DNA of 64,000 nt from Hymenobacter sp. BT559 (GTDB lineage: Bacteria > Bacteroidota > Bacteroidia > Cytophagales > Hymenobacteraceae), in contig NZ_JAGETY010000003.1 of NCBI RefSeq assembly GCF_017571525.1, positions 310,001-374,000 of the forward strand, written 5' to 3'. The translations under genes were made by a program, and so were the position numbers. The notes beneath the pieces are model-generated. The model saw only the letters and a program-made list of their open reading frames with translations, ran no database searches and was not told the origin of the DNA. Positions 45,216-54,186 of the stretch are shown here, piece after piece (position 1 is the stretch's first letter; the number at the start of each line of letters is the position of its first letter).

Positions 45216-45910
45216 TACTCAGAAGTAGCTTTGGCGGGCTTGCCGGCCATCTCGCTGAGGTAGTGACGCACTACCAGCGTGATGGAAGCATACGACTCTT
45301 CGAGGCGGGCTAGCGCATCTTGTGGCGACATCCAGCGCACTTCCTCAATGTATTCTTCCGTTTGCGGACGCATCACCGAGTCGTCGAGACACTTCATCAC
45401 AAACCAGCTGGTTTTTTTCAGCATTTTATTGCCCTTATAGGCGTAAGAGTGCCAGGTGCTGGGCAACTTTTCGCCCAGCTCGACTTTGATGTTGCACTCT
45501 TCTTCTACCTCCCGCATGGCGCCTAGCGCAACATCTTCGTCTTTATTGAGCTTACCCTTGGGCAGGTCCCACTTGCCGAGACGGTAAATCATGAGTACCT
45601 GGCCGTTTTTTTCTACGAGTCCGCCGGCAGCCTTCGCAATCTTAAATTGGTCTTTGAGGTGCAGAATCAGACTTTTCTTCTTGCGAGCCATCAGGGTCAA
45701 AGTCTTGAGCTTCTTGAGCTTCTTCACTTCCATGAGCCGCAGCAACCGGTCGAGAAAAGCCGCCGTGGCGTCGCGCACCAGCACGTCGCCCACGAGGTCT
45801 TTGCTCGTAAACTCGTCATTGGTTTCGAGCACGAGGTCGTATTTATGTTTGTATACCTTGTCGCTGACTTTTTTAATAATCAGCGGCACATCATTGATGA
45901 AGACGTTCAT
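45215..45910 (-). CDS. NUDIX hydrolase with N-terminal extension
   Basis: The 231-residue protein has an N-terminal ~90-residue domain (MNVFINDVPLIIKKVSDKVY) of unknown role, followed by a NUDIX domain. The NUDIX box is at residues 119-141, GKLNKDEDVALGAMREVEEE and on to Ile141, matching Gx5Ex7REUxEExGU except Asn for the late Gly. NUDIX enzymes hydrolyse nucleoside diphosphate derivatives; the substrate is unknown. ATG 45910 is chosen since it matches related proteins better than the longer frame. It overlaps the lipoprotein gene by one base. Confidence 0.85.
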   Translation of the reverse strand: MNVFINDVPLIIKKVSDKVYKHKYDLVLETNDEFTSKDLVGDVLVRDATAAFLDRLLRLMEVKKLKKLKTLTLMARKKKSLILHLKDQFKIAKAAGGLVEKNGQVLMIYRLGKWDLPKGKLNKDEDVALGAMREVEEECNIKVELGEKLPSTWHSYAYKGNKMLKKTSWFVMKCLDDSVMRPQTEEYIEEVRWMSPQDALARLEESYASITLVVRHYLSEMAGKPAKATSE

Positions 45911-46049
45911 CGGAAGTAATGCAAATGAAACGGCGTAGTGGGCTAGCGCCCGTGCCAATACCTGCCCCATACGGCGGGGCGCGCCGCAAGATACGGGCTG
46001 GCCGGATTTTCGGTGCCTTGAGTGCCTAGCTGCATCTTTGTAATCTCTT

Positions 46050-46574
46050 ATGACGCGTATTGCTCTGCTTTCGGATACTCACGGTTACTTCGACGACCGC
46101 ATTGCCCACCACTTGCGCGGCGCCGACGAAATTTGGCACGCCGGCGATTTTGGCTCGGCGGAGCTGATTTTGAAGCTTACGGCGCTAGCCTCCGTGTTTC
46201 GGGGCGTGTATGGCAACATCGATGGCACCGACATTCGGTGCACCGAGCCGCTGGTGCAAAACTTCACGGTCGAGGGTTTACGCGTAGTAATGACGCACAT
46301 TGGCGGCTACCCCGGGCATTATGCCCCCACTGCGCGCCAGCTGCTGACCCAAACCCGGCCGGGGCTGTTTGTATGCGGGCACTCGCACATCTTGCGCGTC
46401 ATGCCCGACCCCAAGCTTGGGCTGCTCACGCTGAACCCTGGGGCCGCCGGGCGGCATGGCTTTCATAAGGTGCGTACGCTGCTGCGCTTTGGCATCGACA
46501 AAAGCAAAGTGGTAGACATGCAAGCCGTGGAGCTAGGCCCCCGTACGGCCAGCCTGGATACGGAAGGGCACTAA
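46050..46574 (+). CDS. YfcE/MJ0936-family metallophosphoesterase
   Basis: The 174-residue protein has the calcineurin-like motifs LSDTHG (residues 7-12), HAGDFG, VYGNID, VVMTHIGGYPG and CGHSHI, which bind a dimetal centre. YfcE-type enzymes act on phosphodiesters such as cyclic nucleotides in vitro; the natural substrate is unknown. A CATCTTTG one base off the -7 consensus lies about 20 nt before ATG 46050. A hairpin follows the stop. Confidence 0.9.
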   Translation: MTRIALLSDTHGYFDDRIAHHLRGADEIWHAGDFGSAELILKLTALASVFRGVYGNIDGTDIRCTEPLVQNFTVEGLRVVMTHIGGYPGHYAPTARQLLTQTRPGLFVCGHSHILRVMPDPKLGLLTLNPGAAGRHGFHKVRTLLRFGIDKSKVVDMQAVELGPRTASLDTEGH

Positions 46575-46611
46575 AAAAGCGCCTGGCTAGAGTAGCCAGA
46601 CGCTTTTTTAG
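46571..46611. terminator. Bidirectional terminator after metallophosphoesterase
   Basis: CTAAAAAAGCG plus CTGGCT pair with AGCCAG plus CGCTTTTTTAG with one bulge each side. It overlaps the TAA stop and serves the convergent gene at 46628 as well. Confidence 0.75.
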
Positions 46612-46627
46612 TAGTTACTACGCAGTA

Positions 46628-47134
46628 TTACAGTGCAATTTCGGGCTTGGGCTTGTCGCCTTCCTGGCCATCCTCATTCACCGGCTTGGTTACGGCCTCA
46701 GCGGCGTCGAAACCTTCAGTGCCGGTCTGGTTAGCTTCGGTAGCCTGGTTTTCTTCGGGGCTCTTGGTTTCGAGCAGGTGCTTGGCGCCTTCTACTACAT
46801 TGTGAGCAGCTTCCTGCACCGCGTCGGTAGCTTTCTCAACAAGGCTGTTGTGGGCTACGGCGTCGATGGCATCGCTGGCAGCGTGCTTCACGGTGTCGGC
46901 AGCAGCCGAAGCAGCGTGGGCCACTTTGGCCAGCAGGCCTTCTTCTTTTACGCTAGAAGTTTTTTTTTCAGCGGCTTCGGTGGCGGGAGCCGACTGGCCG
47001 AAGCGCGATTTCAGCTCGTCCAGGTCCACGTTTTTCAGCACGGGCGTACGCAGCAAGTTCTTGATTTTGCGCGTTTCATTGTTGGCACGGGCAATGTTTT
47101 TGCGGTGCTTGCGCTTCAGACGGGTAACGGACAT
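46628..47134 (-). CDS. Hypothetical protein with amphipathic helical repeats
   Basis: The 168-residue protein starts with a very basic segment (MSVTRLKRKHRKNIARANNE), then an Ala/Val/Asp/Lys-rich helical part with repeated AxxAVxxA-type patterns (VAHAASAAADTVKHAASDAI). It ends in an acidic tail rich in Glu, Asn and Gln. No signal peptide or known domain is seen. The pattern recalls LEA- or apolipoprotein-like amphipathic proteins that bind membranes or nucleic acid under stress. ATG 47134 is preferred over 47173. It is divergent from the threonine aldolase gene. Confidence 0.6.
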   Translation of the reverse strand: MSVTRLKRKHRKNIARANNETRKIKNLLRTPVLKNVDLDELKSRFGQSAPATEAAEKKTSSVKEEGLLAKVAHAASAAADTVKHAASDAIDAVAHNSLVEKATDAVQEAAHNVVEGAKHLLETKSPEENQATEANQTGTEGFDAAEAVTKPVNEDGQEGDKPKPEIAL

Positions 47135-47195
47135 GATTTCCGGGACAATTAAATTTCTAGGGACTTCTGGCAAATGAGGTGCAAAAATAAGGCTT

Positions 47196-47203
47196 TACTT
47201 TTG
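47196..47203 (+). promoter_or_regulatory. -7 element TACTTTTG (threonine aldolase)
   Basis: This matches TAnnTTTG, 14 nt before the TTG start at 47218, and implies a very short leader. Confidence 0.5.
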
Positions 47204-47217
47204 AAATCCCAAACCTT

Positions 47218-48282
47218 TTGCTCAATCCCTTGGCTTTACCCGCTTCTCCCCTGCCCCTTATCGACTTGCGCTCCGATACTGTGACGCGCCCCACCCCCGC
47301 CATGCTCGCCGCTATGCAGGCCGCCGCCGTGGGCGACGATGTGTATGACGAAGACCCCACCGTGCGCGAGCTGGAAACCAGTCTGGCTGCCCGCTTCGGC
47401 ATGGAAGCCGGGCTGTTCTGCCCCTCGGGCACGATGACTAACCAGCTGGCTATCATGGCGCACTGCGCGCCCGTGTCGGAGGTTATTTGCGAGGCCACGG
47501 CCCACGTGTATTTGTGGGAAGTGGGTGGCATCATGCACCACGCTCGCGCCTCAGTAGCACTACTACCCGGTGACCGTGGCCGCCTCACGGCCAGCCAGGT
47601 GGCAGGCGCCGTGCGCCCAGCCAATAATGTGCACTACCCCACCACTCGCCTGGTGTGCCTCGAAAACACGCACAACCGCGGCGGCGGCAGCTGCTACGCC
47701 TGGTCAGATTTGGAAGAAATCGCGGCTTTTACTAAAAAACAGGACCTAGCGCTGCACCTCGACGGGGCGCGCATTTTCAATGCCCTAGTGGCGACCGGGC
47801 AGCGCAGTGAGGACTACGGCCAGCTGTTCGACTCCATCTCGGTGTGCCTGAGCAAGGGGCTGGGCGCCCCGGTCGGCTCGGTATTGCTGGGCTCTCGGGA
47901 GTTTATTAACGGCTGCAAGCGGCTGCGCAAGCTGTTTGGCGGCGGCTGGCGGCAGGCCGGCTACCTAGCGGCGGCCGGGCTGTACGCCCTGGAAAACAAC
48001 GTGGCCCGGCTAGCCGATGACCACCGCGCGGCGGCGCAGCTGGCCGAGGCGCTGCGCCCGCTGCCCTACGTGGCCGAAATTCTGGAGCCCGAAACCAACC
48101 TCGTCATCTTCCGCCTCGACGAAAGCCGCCTAACCGTGGCCAACTTCTTGGCCCGGCTGGAGGCGCAGGGTATCAAGGCCAGCGGCTTTGGGGGCAGCTG
48201 GGTGCGCTTCGTGACGCACCTCGACGTGAGCGCCGAGATGCTGGCCCGGGTCATCGCGGCCCTGCCGGGGCTAGCAGCCTAG
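47218..48282 (+). CDS. ltaE: Low-specificity L-threonine aldolase
   Basis: This PLP enzyme splits L-threonine/allo-threonine to glycine and acetaldehyde. The 354-residue protein has IDLRSDTVTRPTPAML, VGDDVYDEDPTVRELE, GTMTNQLAIMAHC and ENTHNRGGGSCY. The PLP lysine lies in SVCLSKGLGAPVGSVLLGS. No ATG lies before the conserved IDLRSDT, so the start is TTG 47218 or TTG 47230 in the same frame. The short leader agrees with the promoter at 47196. The gene lies 75 nt upstream of the antiporter on the same strand. Confidence 0.9.
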   Translation: MLNPLALPASPLPLIDLRSDTVTRPTPAMLAAMQAAAVGDDVYDEDPTVRELETSLAARFGMEAGLFCPSGTMTNQLAIMAHCAPVSEVICEATAHVYLWEVGGIMHHARASVALLPGDRGRLTASQVAGAVRPANNVHYPTTRLVCLENTHNRGGGSCYAWSDLEEIAAFTKKQDLALHLDGARIFNALVATGQRSEDYGQLFDSISVCLSKGLGAPVGSVLLGSREFINGCKRLRKLFGGGWRQAGYLAAAGLYALENNVARLADDHRAAAQLAEALRPLPYVAEILEPETNLVIFRLDESRLTVANFLARLEAQGIKASGFGGSWVRFVTHLDVSAEMLARVIAALPGLAA

Positions 48283-48357
48283 CGGCCTTTCTTGCCTCGC
48301 TTTCTAATCGCCTGGGGGCTGCCTGCGTATGGCCAGGTAGCCCCCTACTTTTTTCGG

Positions 48358-49644
48358 ATGAATGTATACAATGCGCTAGCCCTGCTGCTGGTGTTGGCTG
48401 CCGCCTTCGCCTACCTCAATCACCGCTTCCTCAAGATGCCGCCCGCGATTGGGTTGATGGTGTTGGGGCTGGCCGTTTCGCTCGCGCTAGTGGGGCTAGC
48501 CAAGCTCGGCGTGACGCCGGTGCTGGACCTGGCCCAGGTGGTGGGCTCCATCGACTTTAGCGCCTTGGTGATGCAAGTGATGCTGGGCTTTCTGCTCTTT
48601 GCCGGCTCCATCCACGTCGATACCCGGCGGCTGGGGCGGCTGCGCTGGTCGGTGGGCACACTGGCGCTCATTGGCACGCCGCTGAGCGTGGTGCTGGTGG
48701 GTGGGGCCATGTACTGGCTGCTGCCGCTGCTGGGGCTAGCCACGCCACTGGTGTACTGCCTGCTGTTTGGCGCGCTCATTTCGCCTACCGACCCGGTGGC
48801 GGTGCTGAGCATCCTCACTAAAGCCAACATCGACAAAGATTTGGAAATAAAGATTGTCGGCGAGTCGCTGTTCAACGACGGCGTGGGCGTGGTGCTTTTT
48901 GTGGTGCTGCTGGAAATGGCGCAGCTAGGGCCCCAGGATGTGACCCTGGGCCACGCCCTGGCCGTATTTGCCCAGGAAGCCGTGGGCGGCGTAGCCCTAG
49001 GGGCCGCGCTAGGCCTGGGGGCCGCATGGCTGCTGCGCTCGGTCGATAACTACCAGGTAGAAGTGCTGCTAACCCTGGCGCTGGTGGCGGGCGGCACGGC
49101 ATTGGCTACCAGCCTGCACACATCGGGGCCGCTGGCAATGGTGGTAGCGGGCTTGCTGGTGGGCCATTTCAGCCGCAACGCCAGTATGCTTTCGGAGCAG
49201 TCGCAAGACTACGTCGATAAGTTTTGGGAGCTGATAGATGAGATACTCAACGCGTTGCTGTTTGTGCTGGTGGGGCTGGAGGCGCTGGTGCTGCCCATTA
49301 CGGGCCGCATGATTGGGGCGGGGCTGGCGGCTATTGTGGTGGTGCTGCTGGCGCGGCTGCTATCGGTATGGCTGCCGCTGGTAGTGCTGCGCGGCAGCGG
49401 GCTATTCAAGCCTTCGCAGCATAGCGTGCCGGTGCTTACCTGGGGCGGGCTGCGCGGGGGGCTGTCGGTGGCGCTGGCGCTGAGCCTGCCGGCCTCGTCC
49501 CCGCGCGAGCTGCTGGTGGGCATTACCTACGTTATTGTGGTGTTTTCTATTATTGGACAAGGACTTACCATTGGGCCGCTGGTACGCTGGCTAGGGGTGA
49601 GCCGGCCGGTGCAGCAGCCCGTTACGCCACCCCATGCCGAGTAG
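48358..49644 (+). CDS. Na+/H+ antiporter, CPA1 family
   Basis: The 428-residue inner-membrane protein has about 12 helices and CPA1 signatures: FLLFAGSIHVDTRRL, FGALISPTDPVAVLSIL, GESLFNDGVGVVLFVVLLE (with the ion-binding ND pair), and LTWGGLRGGLSVALALSLP. It exchanges sodium (or potassium) for protons and serves pH and salt homeostasis. ATG 48358 (MNVYNALALLL) gives a natural first helix; an upstream in-frame start at 48292 is less likely. No regulatory C-terminal domain is present. Confidence 0.92.
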   Translation: MNVYNALALLLVLAAAFAYLNHRFLKMPPAIGLMVLGLAVSLALVGLAKLGVTPVLDLAQVVGSIDFSALVMQVMLGFLLFAGSIHVDTRRLGRLRWSVGTLALIGTPLSVVLVGGAMYWLLPLLGLATPLVYCLLFGALISPTDPVAVLSILTKANIDKDLEIKIVGESLFNDGVGVVLFVVLLEMAQLGPQDVTLGHALAVFAQEAVGGVALGAALGLGAAWLLRSVDNYQVEVLLTLALVAGGTALATSLHTSGPLAMVVAGLLVGHFSRNASMLSEQSQDYVDKFWELIDEILNALLFVLVGLEALVLPITGRMIGAGLAAIVVVLLARLLSVWLPLVVLRGSGLFKPSQHSVPVLTWGGLRGGLSVALALSLPASSPRELLVGITYVIVVFSIIGQGLTIGPLVRWLGVSRPVQQPVTPPHAE

Positions 49645-49704
49645 CTTTTGCACGTCCCCGTTCGTTGTAAGGGCACCTTGGCTAGCTAGCTTTTGAAATA
49701 GCCT

Positions 49705-50376
49705 ATGAATTTCTTTGTGATTGCCGACGTCCACGGCTGCCTGCACACTTTTCGCGAAATACTCACGCACTGGCGGACCGCCGAGGAAACGCTGGTGCAG
49801 CTCGGCGACCTCGTGGACCGGGGCAACTACTCGCCCGAAACCGTGGAGTTGTGCCGCCAACTCAGCCAGGATTTTCCAGAGAAAACCGTCTTTCTAAAAG
49901 GCAACCACGACTGGGCAATGGCTGAGCATGTCGGGGCATCCGGGCCTTACAAAGCCTGGCTAGGCTGGGGCGGCCGGGCCACGCTAGCGCAGTACCAGCG
50001 GCATCGCCCTCTGCTGCCCCCGCATGCCATTTGGCTAAGCCAACGGCCGCTGTGCTGGCAAAACGACCACCTGCTTTTCTCTCACGCTGGCTTTGCCGAT
50101 GTGCCTGCGCCACTCGACCCGGCCAGTTCGGAAGGCGTGCTGTGGCGGCGTGGGCCGCTGCGCTATACCGGCCAGTTGCAAGTGGTGGGCCACACGCCCA
50201 CCGCTAGCCACCGCCCCGAGCGCGACGAAACTTCCAACACCATTTACCTCGATACGGGCGCCGCCGATGGCCATTTTCTTACCGCCCTGCGCCTGAGCGA
50301 AACTGGCGAGGTACTCGACACTGTTGCTATCCCGACTGTGCCGGAGGATATTTATTCGTTTGGCAAAATACACTAG
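49705..50376 (+). CDS. PPP-type metallophosphatase (Ser/Thr phosphatase-like)
   Basis: The 223-residue protein shows the PPP family motifs ADVHGCL (GDxHG-like, residues 7-12), GDLVDRGNYS, GNHDWAM, LLFSHAGF and VGHTP. It resembles bacterial PrpA/PrpB-type and ApaH-like phosphatases, with a dimetal site. Substrates could be phosphoproteins or dinucleoside polyphosphates. It is in the same direction as the AlkA-like gene, 38 nt upstream of it. Confidence 0.88.
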   Translation: MNFFVIADVHGCLHTFREILTHWRTAEETLVQLGDLVDRGNYSPETVELCRQLSQDFPEKTVFLKGNHDWAMAEHVGASGPYKAWLGWGGRATLAQYQRHRPLLPPHAIWLSQRPLCWQNDHLLFSHAGFADVPAPLDPASSEGVLWRRGPLRYTGQLQVVGHTPTASHRPERDETSNTIYLDTGAADGHFLTALRLSETGEVLDTVAIPTVPEDIYSFGKIH

Positions 50377-50414
50377 CCGCTAGCCTCTCCCCGGCTGGCT
50401 ATTGCGCAATCTCA

Positions 50415-51086
50415 ATGTCTGATTCAATTTCTGAACCCCACTGGCACGCCGCCGCGCTAGCCCACCTGCACCAAGCCGACCCAATATTATCCAAAGCCAT
50501 TACCAGTGTGGCCGGGCCGGTGCGGCCGGCTGCCCACGAAGACCTGTACCTGGCGCTGCTGCGCGCCATCGTCAGCCAGCAGATTTCGACTAAAGCAGCG
50601 GCCGCCATCTGGCGACGCTTCACCGCTCTTTTCCGGCCCGATGGCTACCCCGAGCCCCGCGAGGTGCTGCGCATGGAGGAAGACGAGCTGCGCGAAGCGG
50701 GATTGTCGCGCCAGAAGGCCGGCTACCTCAAGGCCATTGCCGACTACCAAGAGCGCGGCCTGCTCGATTACGAGCACCTGAGCCAGCTCGATGAGGAAGC
50801 GTTTACGACGCATCTCACTGCGATAAAAGGCGTGGGCCGCTGGACCGCCCAAATGCTGCAAATGTTTGCCCTCGACCAGCCCGACGTGTTCAGCGAAGGC
50901 GACCTGGGCTTGCAAAATGCCATGCGCAAGCTCTACGGCATTGAAGAAACCGGCCGCGCCCTGCACAAGAAAATGCTGGCCCTAGCCGAGCCCTGGCGCC
51001 CCTATCGCTCGCTAGCCTGCAAGTATTTGTGGAAATCGCTCGACCCCACGCCGCCCATCAACGCTGATTTGGGTTGGGACGGCTAG
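50415..51086 (+). CDS. DNA-3-methyladenine glycosylase, HhH-GPD (AlkA-like)
   Basis: The 223-residue protein belongs to the helix-hairpin-helix DNA glycosylases that remove alkylated bases. It shows YLALLRAIVSQQISTKAA at the N-terminal lobe. The hairpin is TAIKGVGRWTAQMLQMFAL, with the catalytic Asp downstream in PDVFSEGDLGLQNAMRKLYG. There are no Cys residues for an Fe-S cluster, in line with the AlkA/MAG branch. It may be co-transcribed with the phosphatase 38 nt upstream. A repeat element follows 4 nt after its stop codon. Confidence 0.92.
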   Translation: MSDSISEPHWHAAALAHLHQADPILSKAITSVAGPVRPAAHEDLYLALLRAIVSQQISTKAAAAIWRRFTALFRPDGYPEPREVLRMEEDELREAGLSRQKAGYLKAIADYQERGLLDYEHLSQLDEEAFTTHLTAIKGVGRWTAQMLQMFALDQPDVFSEGDLGLQNAMRKLYGIEETGRALHKKMLALAEPWRPYRSLACKYLWKSLDPTPPINADLGWDG

Positions 51087-51090
51087 CTGG

Positions 51091-51170
51091 TAGAGACGCA
51101 TCTTTGCATCTCGGCGTTCGCACCGCCCGGAGGATGTCGTTCAACACCGAGACGCAAAGATGCGTCTCTA
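51091..51170. repeat. REP-like inverted repeat, TAGAGACGCA family
   Basis: The arms 51091-51114 and 51147-51170 are 24-bp complements with one mismatch and a 32-bp spacer. The TAGAGACGCA ends and central GCAAAGATGCG type are widespread dispersed repeats. The element ends 11 bp before the promoter of the carboxylase gene. Confidence 0.75.
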
Positions 51171-51181
51171 CAACCCCCGCC

Positions 51182-51189
51182 TATCTTTG
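51182..51189 (+). promoter_or_regulatory. -7 element TATCTTTG (acyl-CoA carboxylase)
   Basis: This matches TAnnTTTG, 38 nt before ATG 51228. Confidence 0.6.
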
Positions 51190-51227
51190 GGCTTTACGCC
51201 CACGTTACTCTACCCCTGCCCTCTCCA

Positions 51228-52802
51228 ATGGCCGACCCCCACGTAGCCACCCACCCTACCCTTTCCAAAACCGAGCTGCTCGCCGCCAAAAACCAGGAAG
51301 CCCTGCTAGGGGGCGGCCAGGCCCGCATCGACGCCCAACACAAAAAAGGCAAGCTCACCGCCCGCGAACGCATTGACTTGCTGCTAGATGAAGGCTCATT
51401 TGAGGAAATTGGCAAGTTTGTGATGCACCGCGCCAAAGACTTTGGCCTTGACAAAGAATATTACCTCGGCGACGGCGTCGTGACCGGCTACGGCACTATT
51501 CACGGCCGCCTAGTGTACGTTTTCTCGCAAGATTTCACGGTGTTCGGCGGCTCGCTGAGCGAAACGCACGCCGAGAAAATCGTCAAAATAATGGACCTTG
51601 CCATGAAGAATGGCGCGCCCGTTATCGGCCTCAACGACTCGGGCGGCGCCCGCATTCAGGAAGGTGTGGTGAGCCTCGGCGGCTACGCCGATATCTTCTA
51701 CAAGAATACCCTGGCCAGCGGCGTGGTGCCGCAGCTTTCGGCCATTATGGGGCCGTGCGCGGGCGGCGCGGTGTATTCGCCAGCCATTACGGACTTCATT
51801 CTGATGGTCGAAAACACGAGCTATATGTTCGTAACCGGCCCCAACGTGGTGAAGACCGTGACCCACGAAAACGTGACCAGCGAGGAGCTGGGCGGCGCCA
51901 GCACCCACTCGGCCAAGAGCGGCGTCACGCACTTCACGGCGCCCAATGAGGTCGTCATCATTCAGCAGCTCAAGCAGCTGCTGAGCTACATGCCCCAGAA
52001 CTGCGAGGAAACCGCCCCCGCCGTGGCCTACGAGGCTGGCCAGGACGAAAGCCGCCCCGCGCTCGACACGCTCATTCCCGACAACGCTAACCAGCCCTAC
52101 GATATCCGCGAAGTAATTGAGGGCCTAATTGATGCCAACTCCTTCATGGAGGTGCACCAGAACTTTGCCGAGAACATCGTGGTGGGTTTTGCGCGGCTAG
52201 CGGGCCGCAGCATCGGCATCGTGGGCAACCAGCCGGCGGTGCTAGCCGGCGTGCTCGACATCAACGCCAGCACCAAGGCCGCCCGCTTCGTGCGCTTCTG
52301 CGACTCGTTCAACATCCCACTGCTCGTGCTCGAAGACGTACCCGGCTTCCTGCCCGGCACCGACCAGGAGTGGCGCGGCATCATCACCAACGGCGCCAAA
52401 CTGCTCTACGCTTTCTGCGAGGCCACCGTGCCGCGCATCACCGTCATCACCCGCAAGGCCTACGGCGGCGCCTACGACGTGATGAACAGCAAGCACATCG
52501 GCGCCGACCTCAACTTCGCCTGGCCCACCGCCGAAATCGCGGTAATGGGCGCCAAGGGCGCGGCCGAAATCATCTTCAAGCGCGAAATCGCCGCCGCCGA
52601 AAACCCCGAAGCCAAGCTGCAAGAGAAGGTAGATGAATACCAGCAGAAATTTGCCACGCCCTACCGCGCCGCCCACCGCGGCTTTGTAGATGAGGTAATT
52701 CTGCCCTCGCAAACCCGCCAGAAATTAATTCGCGCCTTTAAAATGCTGGAAAACAAAGTGGATACCCTGCCGCGCAAGAAGCACGGCAACATTCCGCTGT
52801 AA
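51228..52802 (+). CDS. Acyl-CoA carboxylase beta (carboxyltransferase) subunit
   Basis: The 524-residue protein carries out the carboxyl transfer from biotin to acetyl- or propionyl-CoA. It shows the N-terminal [27 protein letters not shown] and [20 protein letters not shown]. Two crotonase-like lobes follow with [59 protein letters not shown] and [19 protein letters not shown]. This is the PccB/AccD5 type with high similarity to propionyl-CoA carboxylase beta. No biotin-carrier or carboxylase alpha gene is adjacent. The REP element sits just upstream of its promoter. Confidence 0.93.
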   Translation: MADPHVATHPTLSKTELLAAKNQEALLGGGQARIDAQHKKGKLTARERIDLLLDEGSFEEIGKFVMHRAKDFGLDKEYYLGDGVVTGYGTIHGRLVYVFSQDFTVFGGSLSETHAEKIVKIMDLAMKNGAPVIGLNDSGGARIQEGVVSLGGYADIFYKNTLASGVVPQLSAIMGPCAGGAVYSPAITDFILMVENTSYMFVTGPNVVKTVTHENVTSEELGGASTHSAKSGVTHFTAPNEVVIIQQLKQLLSYMPQNCEETAPAVAYEAGQDESRPALDTLIPDNANQPYDIREVIEGLIDANSFMEVHQNFAENIVVGFARLAGRSIGIVGNQPAVLAGVLDINASTKAARFVRFCDSFNIPLLVLEDVPGFLPGTDQEWRGIITNGAKLLYAFCEATVPRITVITRKAYGGAYDVMNSKHIGADLNFAWPTAEIAVMGAKGAAEIIFKREIAAAENPEAKLQEKVDEYQQKFATPYRAAHRGFVDEVILPSQTRQKLIRAFKMLENKVDTLPRKKHGNIPL

Positions 52803-52828
52803 ATCCACCTTAAAAAGTAAAACCCGTT

Positions 52829-52934
52829 TGTCATGCTGACGAAAGAAGCATCTTATCACGGCTGCTTTCGCCAGACTTATGTTGCACCCGAGCGTTGCGA
52901 ACGTGATAAGATGCTTCGCAAGCTCAGCATGACA
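52829..52934. repeat. REP/MITE-like element, TGTCATGCTGA family
   Basis: The outer arms TGTCATGCTGA (52829-52839) and its complement (52924-52934) pair, and inner arms GAAGCATCTTATCACG and its complement extend the stem with small bulges. The ~106-bp element fills the gap between the carboxylase and M42 peptidase genes. The TGTCATGCTGA ends are a widespread dispersed-repeat type. Confidence 0.75.
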
Positions 52935-52944
52935 CCCGCACACT

Positions 52945-54015
52945 ATGCGCCCTGAATCGTTTGAATTTCTTGAGAAATACCTGAATAATCCCTCGCCCAC
53001 TGGCTTCGAAAAAGAAGGCCAGAAGCTGTGGCTGGAATACATTAAGCCCTATATCGACTCCTATTTTGTCGACACATACGGCACGGTAGTAGGCGTAATT
53101 AATCCCGACGCGAAATACAAAGTCGTCATCGAGGCGCACGCCGACGAGATTTCTTATTTCGTGAATTACATCACCAAGGAAGGCTACCTGTACCTGCGTC
53201 GCAACGGCGGCTCCGATGCGCTGGTGGCCCCTAGCAAGCGGGTAAATATCTTCGGCGAAAAAGGCATTGTGAAAGGTGTATTTGGCTGGCCCGCTATTCA
53301 CGTGCGCAAGGTGGAGCAAGACAAAGCGCCTACCATCGAAACCATTTTCCTCGACTGCGGGGCTAGCAGCGCCGACGAGGTGGAGGAAATGGGTATTCAC
53401 GTGGGTTCGGTCGTCACGTTTGAGGACGAGTTTACAGTGCTCAACGACAAATACTACGTGGGCCGCGCCCTCGACAACCGCGTCGGCGGCTTTATGGTGG
53501 CCGAGGTGGCCCGCATGCTGAAGGAAAACGGCAAGCAGCTGCCCTTCGGCCTCTACATCGTGAATGCGGTGCAGGAAGAAATTGGCCTGCGCGGCGCCGA
53601 AATGATAGCGCACCGCATCAACCCCGACGTGGCGATTATCACCGACGTGACGCACGACACGCAGTCGCCGATGTATGAGAAGAAAACCAGCGGCGATATC
53701 TTCTGCGGCAAAGGCCCGGTAATTACCTACGGCCCCGCCGTGCAGAACAACCTGCGCGATTTAATTATCAATACGGCTAAGGAAACGGACATTCCGTTCC
53801 AGCGTGCCGCCGCCACCCGCGCTACCGGCACCGATACCGATGCATTTGCCTATTCGGGCGCGGGCGTGGCTTCGGCACTTATCTCACTGCCACTCAAATA
53901 CATGCACACTACCGTAGAAACGGTGCACAAGGACGACGTGGAGAACGTAACCCGGCTCATCTACGAAACGCTGCTGCGCATTGAGGACAAGCAGGACTTC
54001 CGGTATTTTGTCTGA
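52945..54015 (+). CDS. M42-family metallopeptidase (glutamyl aminopeptidase-like)
   Basis: The 356-residue protein is a dizinc aminopeptidase of family M42, a tetrahedral-shell type enzyme (PepA/FrvX/CelM group). It shows NPSPTGFEKEGQKLW at the start, VVIEAHADEISYFVNYI (first metal His/Asp), GRALDNRVGGFMVAEVAR, VNAVQEEIGLRGAEM (catalytic Glu pair) and ITDVTHDT, with RATGTDTDAFAYSGAGV near the end. The start ATG 52945 lies 11 nt after the repeat element. Its TGA stop is inside the left arm of the next repeat. Confidence 0.93.
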   Translation: MRPESFEFLEKYLNNPSPTGFEKEGQKLWLEYIKPYIDSYFVDTYGTVVGVINPDAKYKVVIEAHADEISYFVNYITKEGYLYLRRNGGSDALVAPSKRVNIFGEKGIVKGVFGWPAIHVRKVEQDKAPTIETIFLDCGASSADEVEEMGIHVGSVVTFEDEFTVLNDKYYVGRALDNRVGGFMVAEVARMLKENGKQLPFGLYIVNAVQEEIGLRGAEMIAHRINPDVAIITDVTHDTQSPMYEKKTSGDIFCGKGPVITYGPAVQNNLRDLIINTAKETDIPFQRAAATRATGTDTDAFAYSGAGVASALISLPLKYMHTTVETVHKDDVENVTRLIYETLLRIEDKQDFRYFV

Positions 54016-54186
54016 ACCACGGATTTTTCGGATTAGTCGGATTGCACGAATTTTGTAGCCGACATTTCTACCCAACTAAAACGGCTGCCCGACTGGGCAG
54101 CCGTTTTAGTTGAACTAACTAATCCGAACACCAGCCATCCACAAAATCCGACGAATCCGAAAAATCCGAAAAATCCGTGGTTCAGA
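54011..54186. repeat. Long inverted repeat element, CCACGGATTTTTCGGATT family
   Basis: The left arm (54011-54055) and right arm (54141-54186) are complementary, with the outer 24 bp perfect (TCTGAACCACGGATTTTTCG and on). Each outer arm contains repeats of ATTTTTCGG. The left arm supplies the stop codon of the M42 gene, and the right arm contains the GTG start of the next gene. Confidence 0.8.
54073..54112. terminator. Terminator nested inside the inverted repeat element
   Basis: The arms 54073-54090 and 54095-54112 are perfect 18-bp complements around GACT, with A4 and T4 runs, so they can end the M42 transcript and also read from the other strand. Confidence 0.75.
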
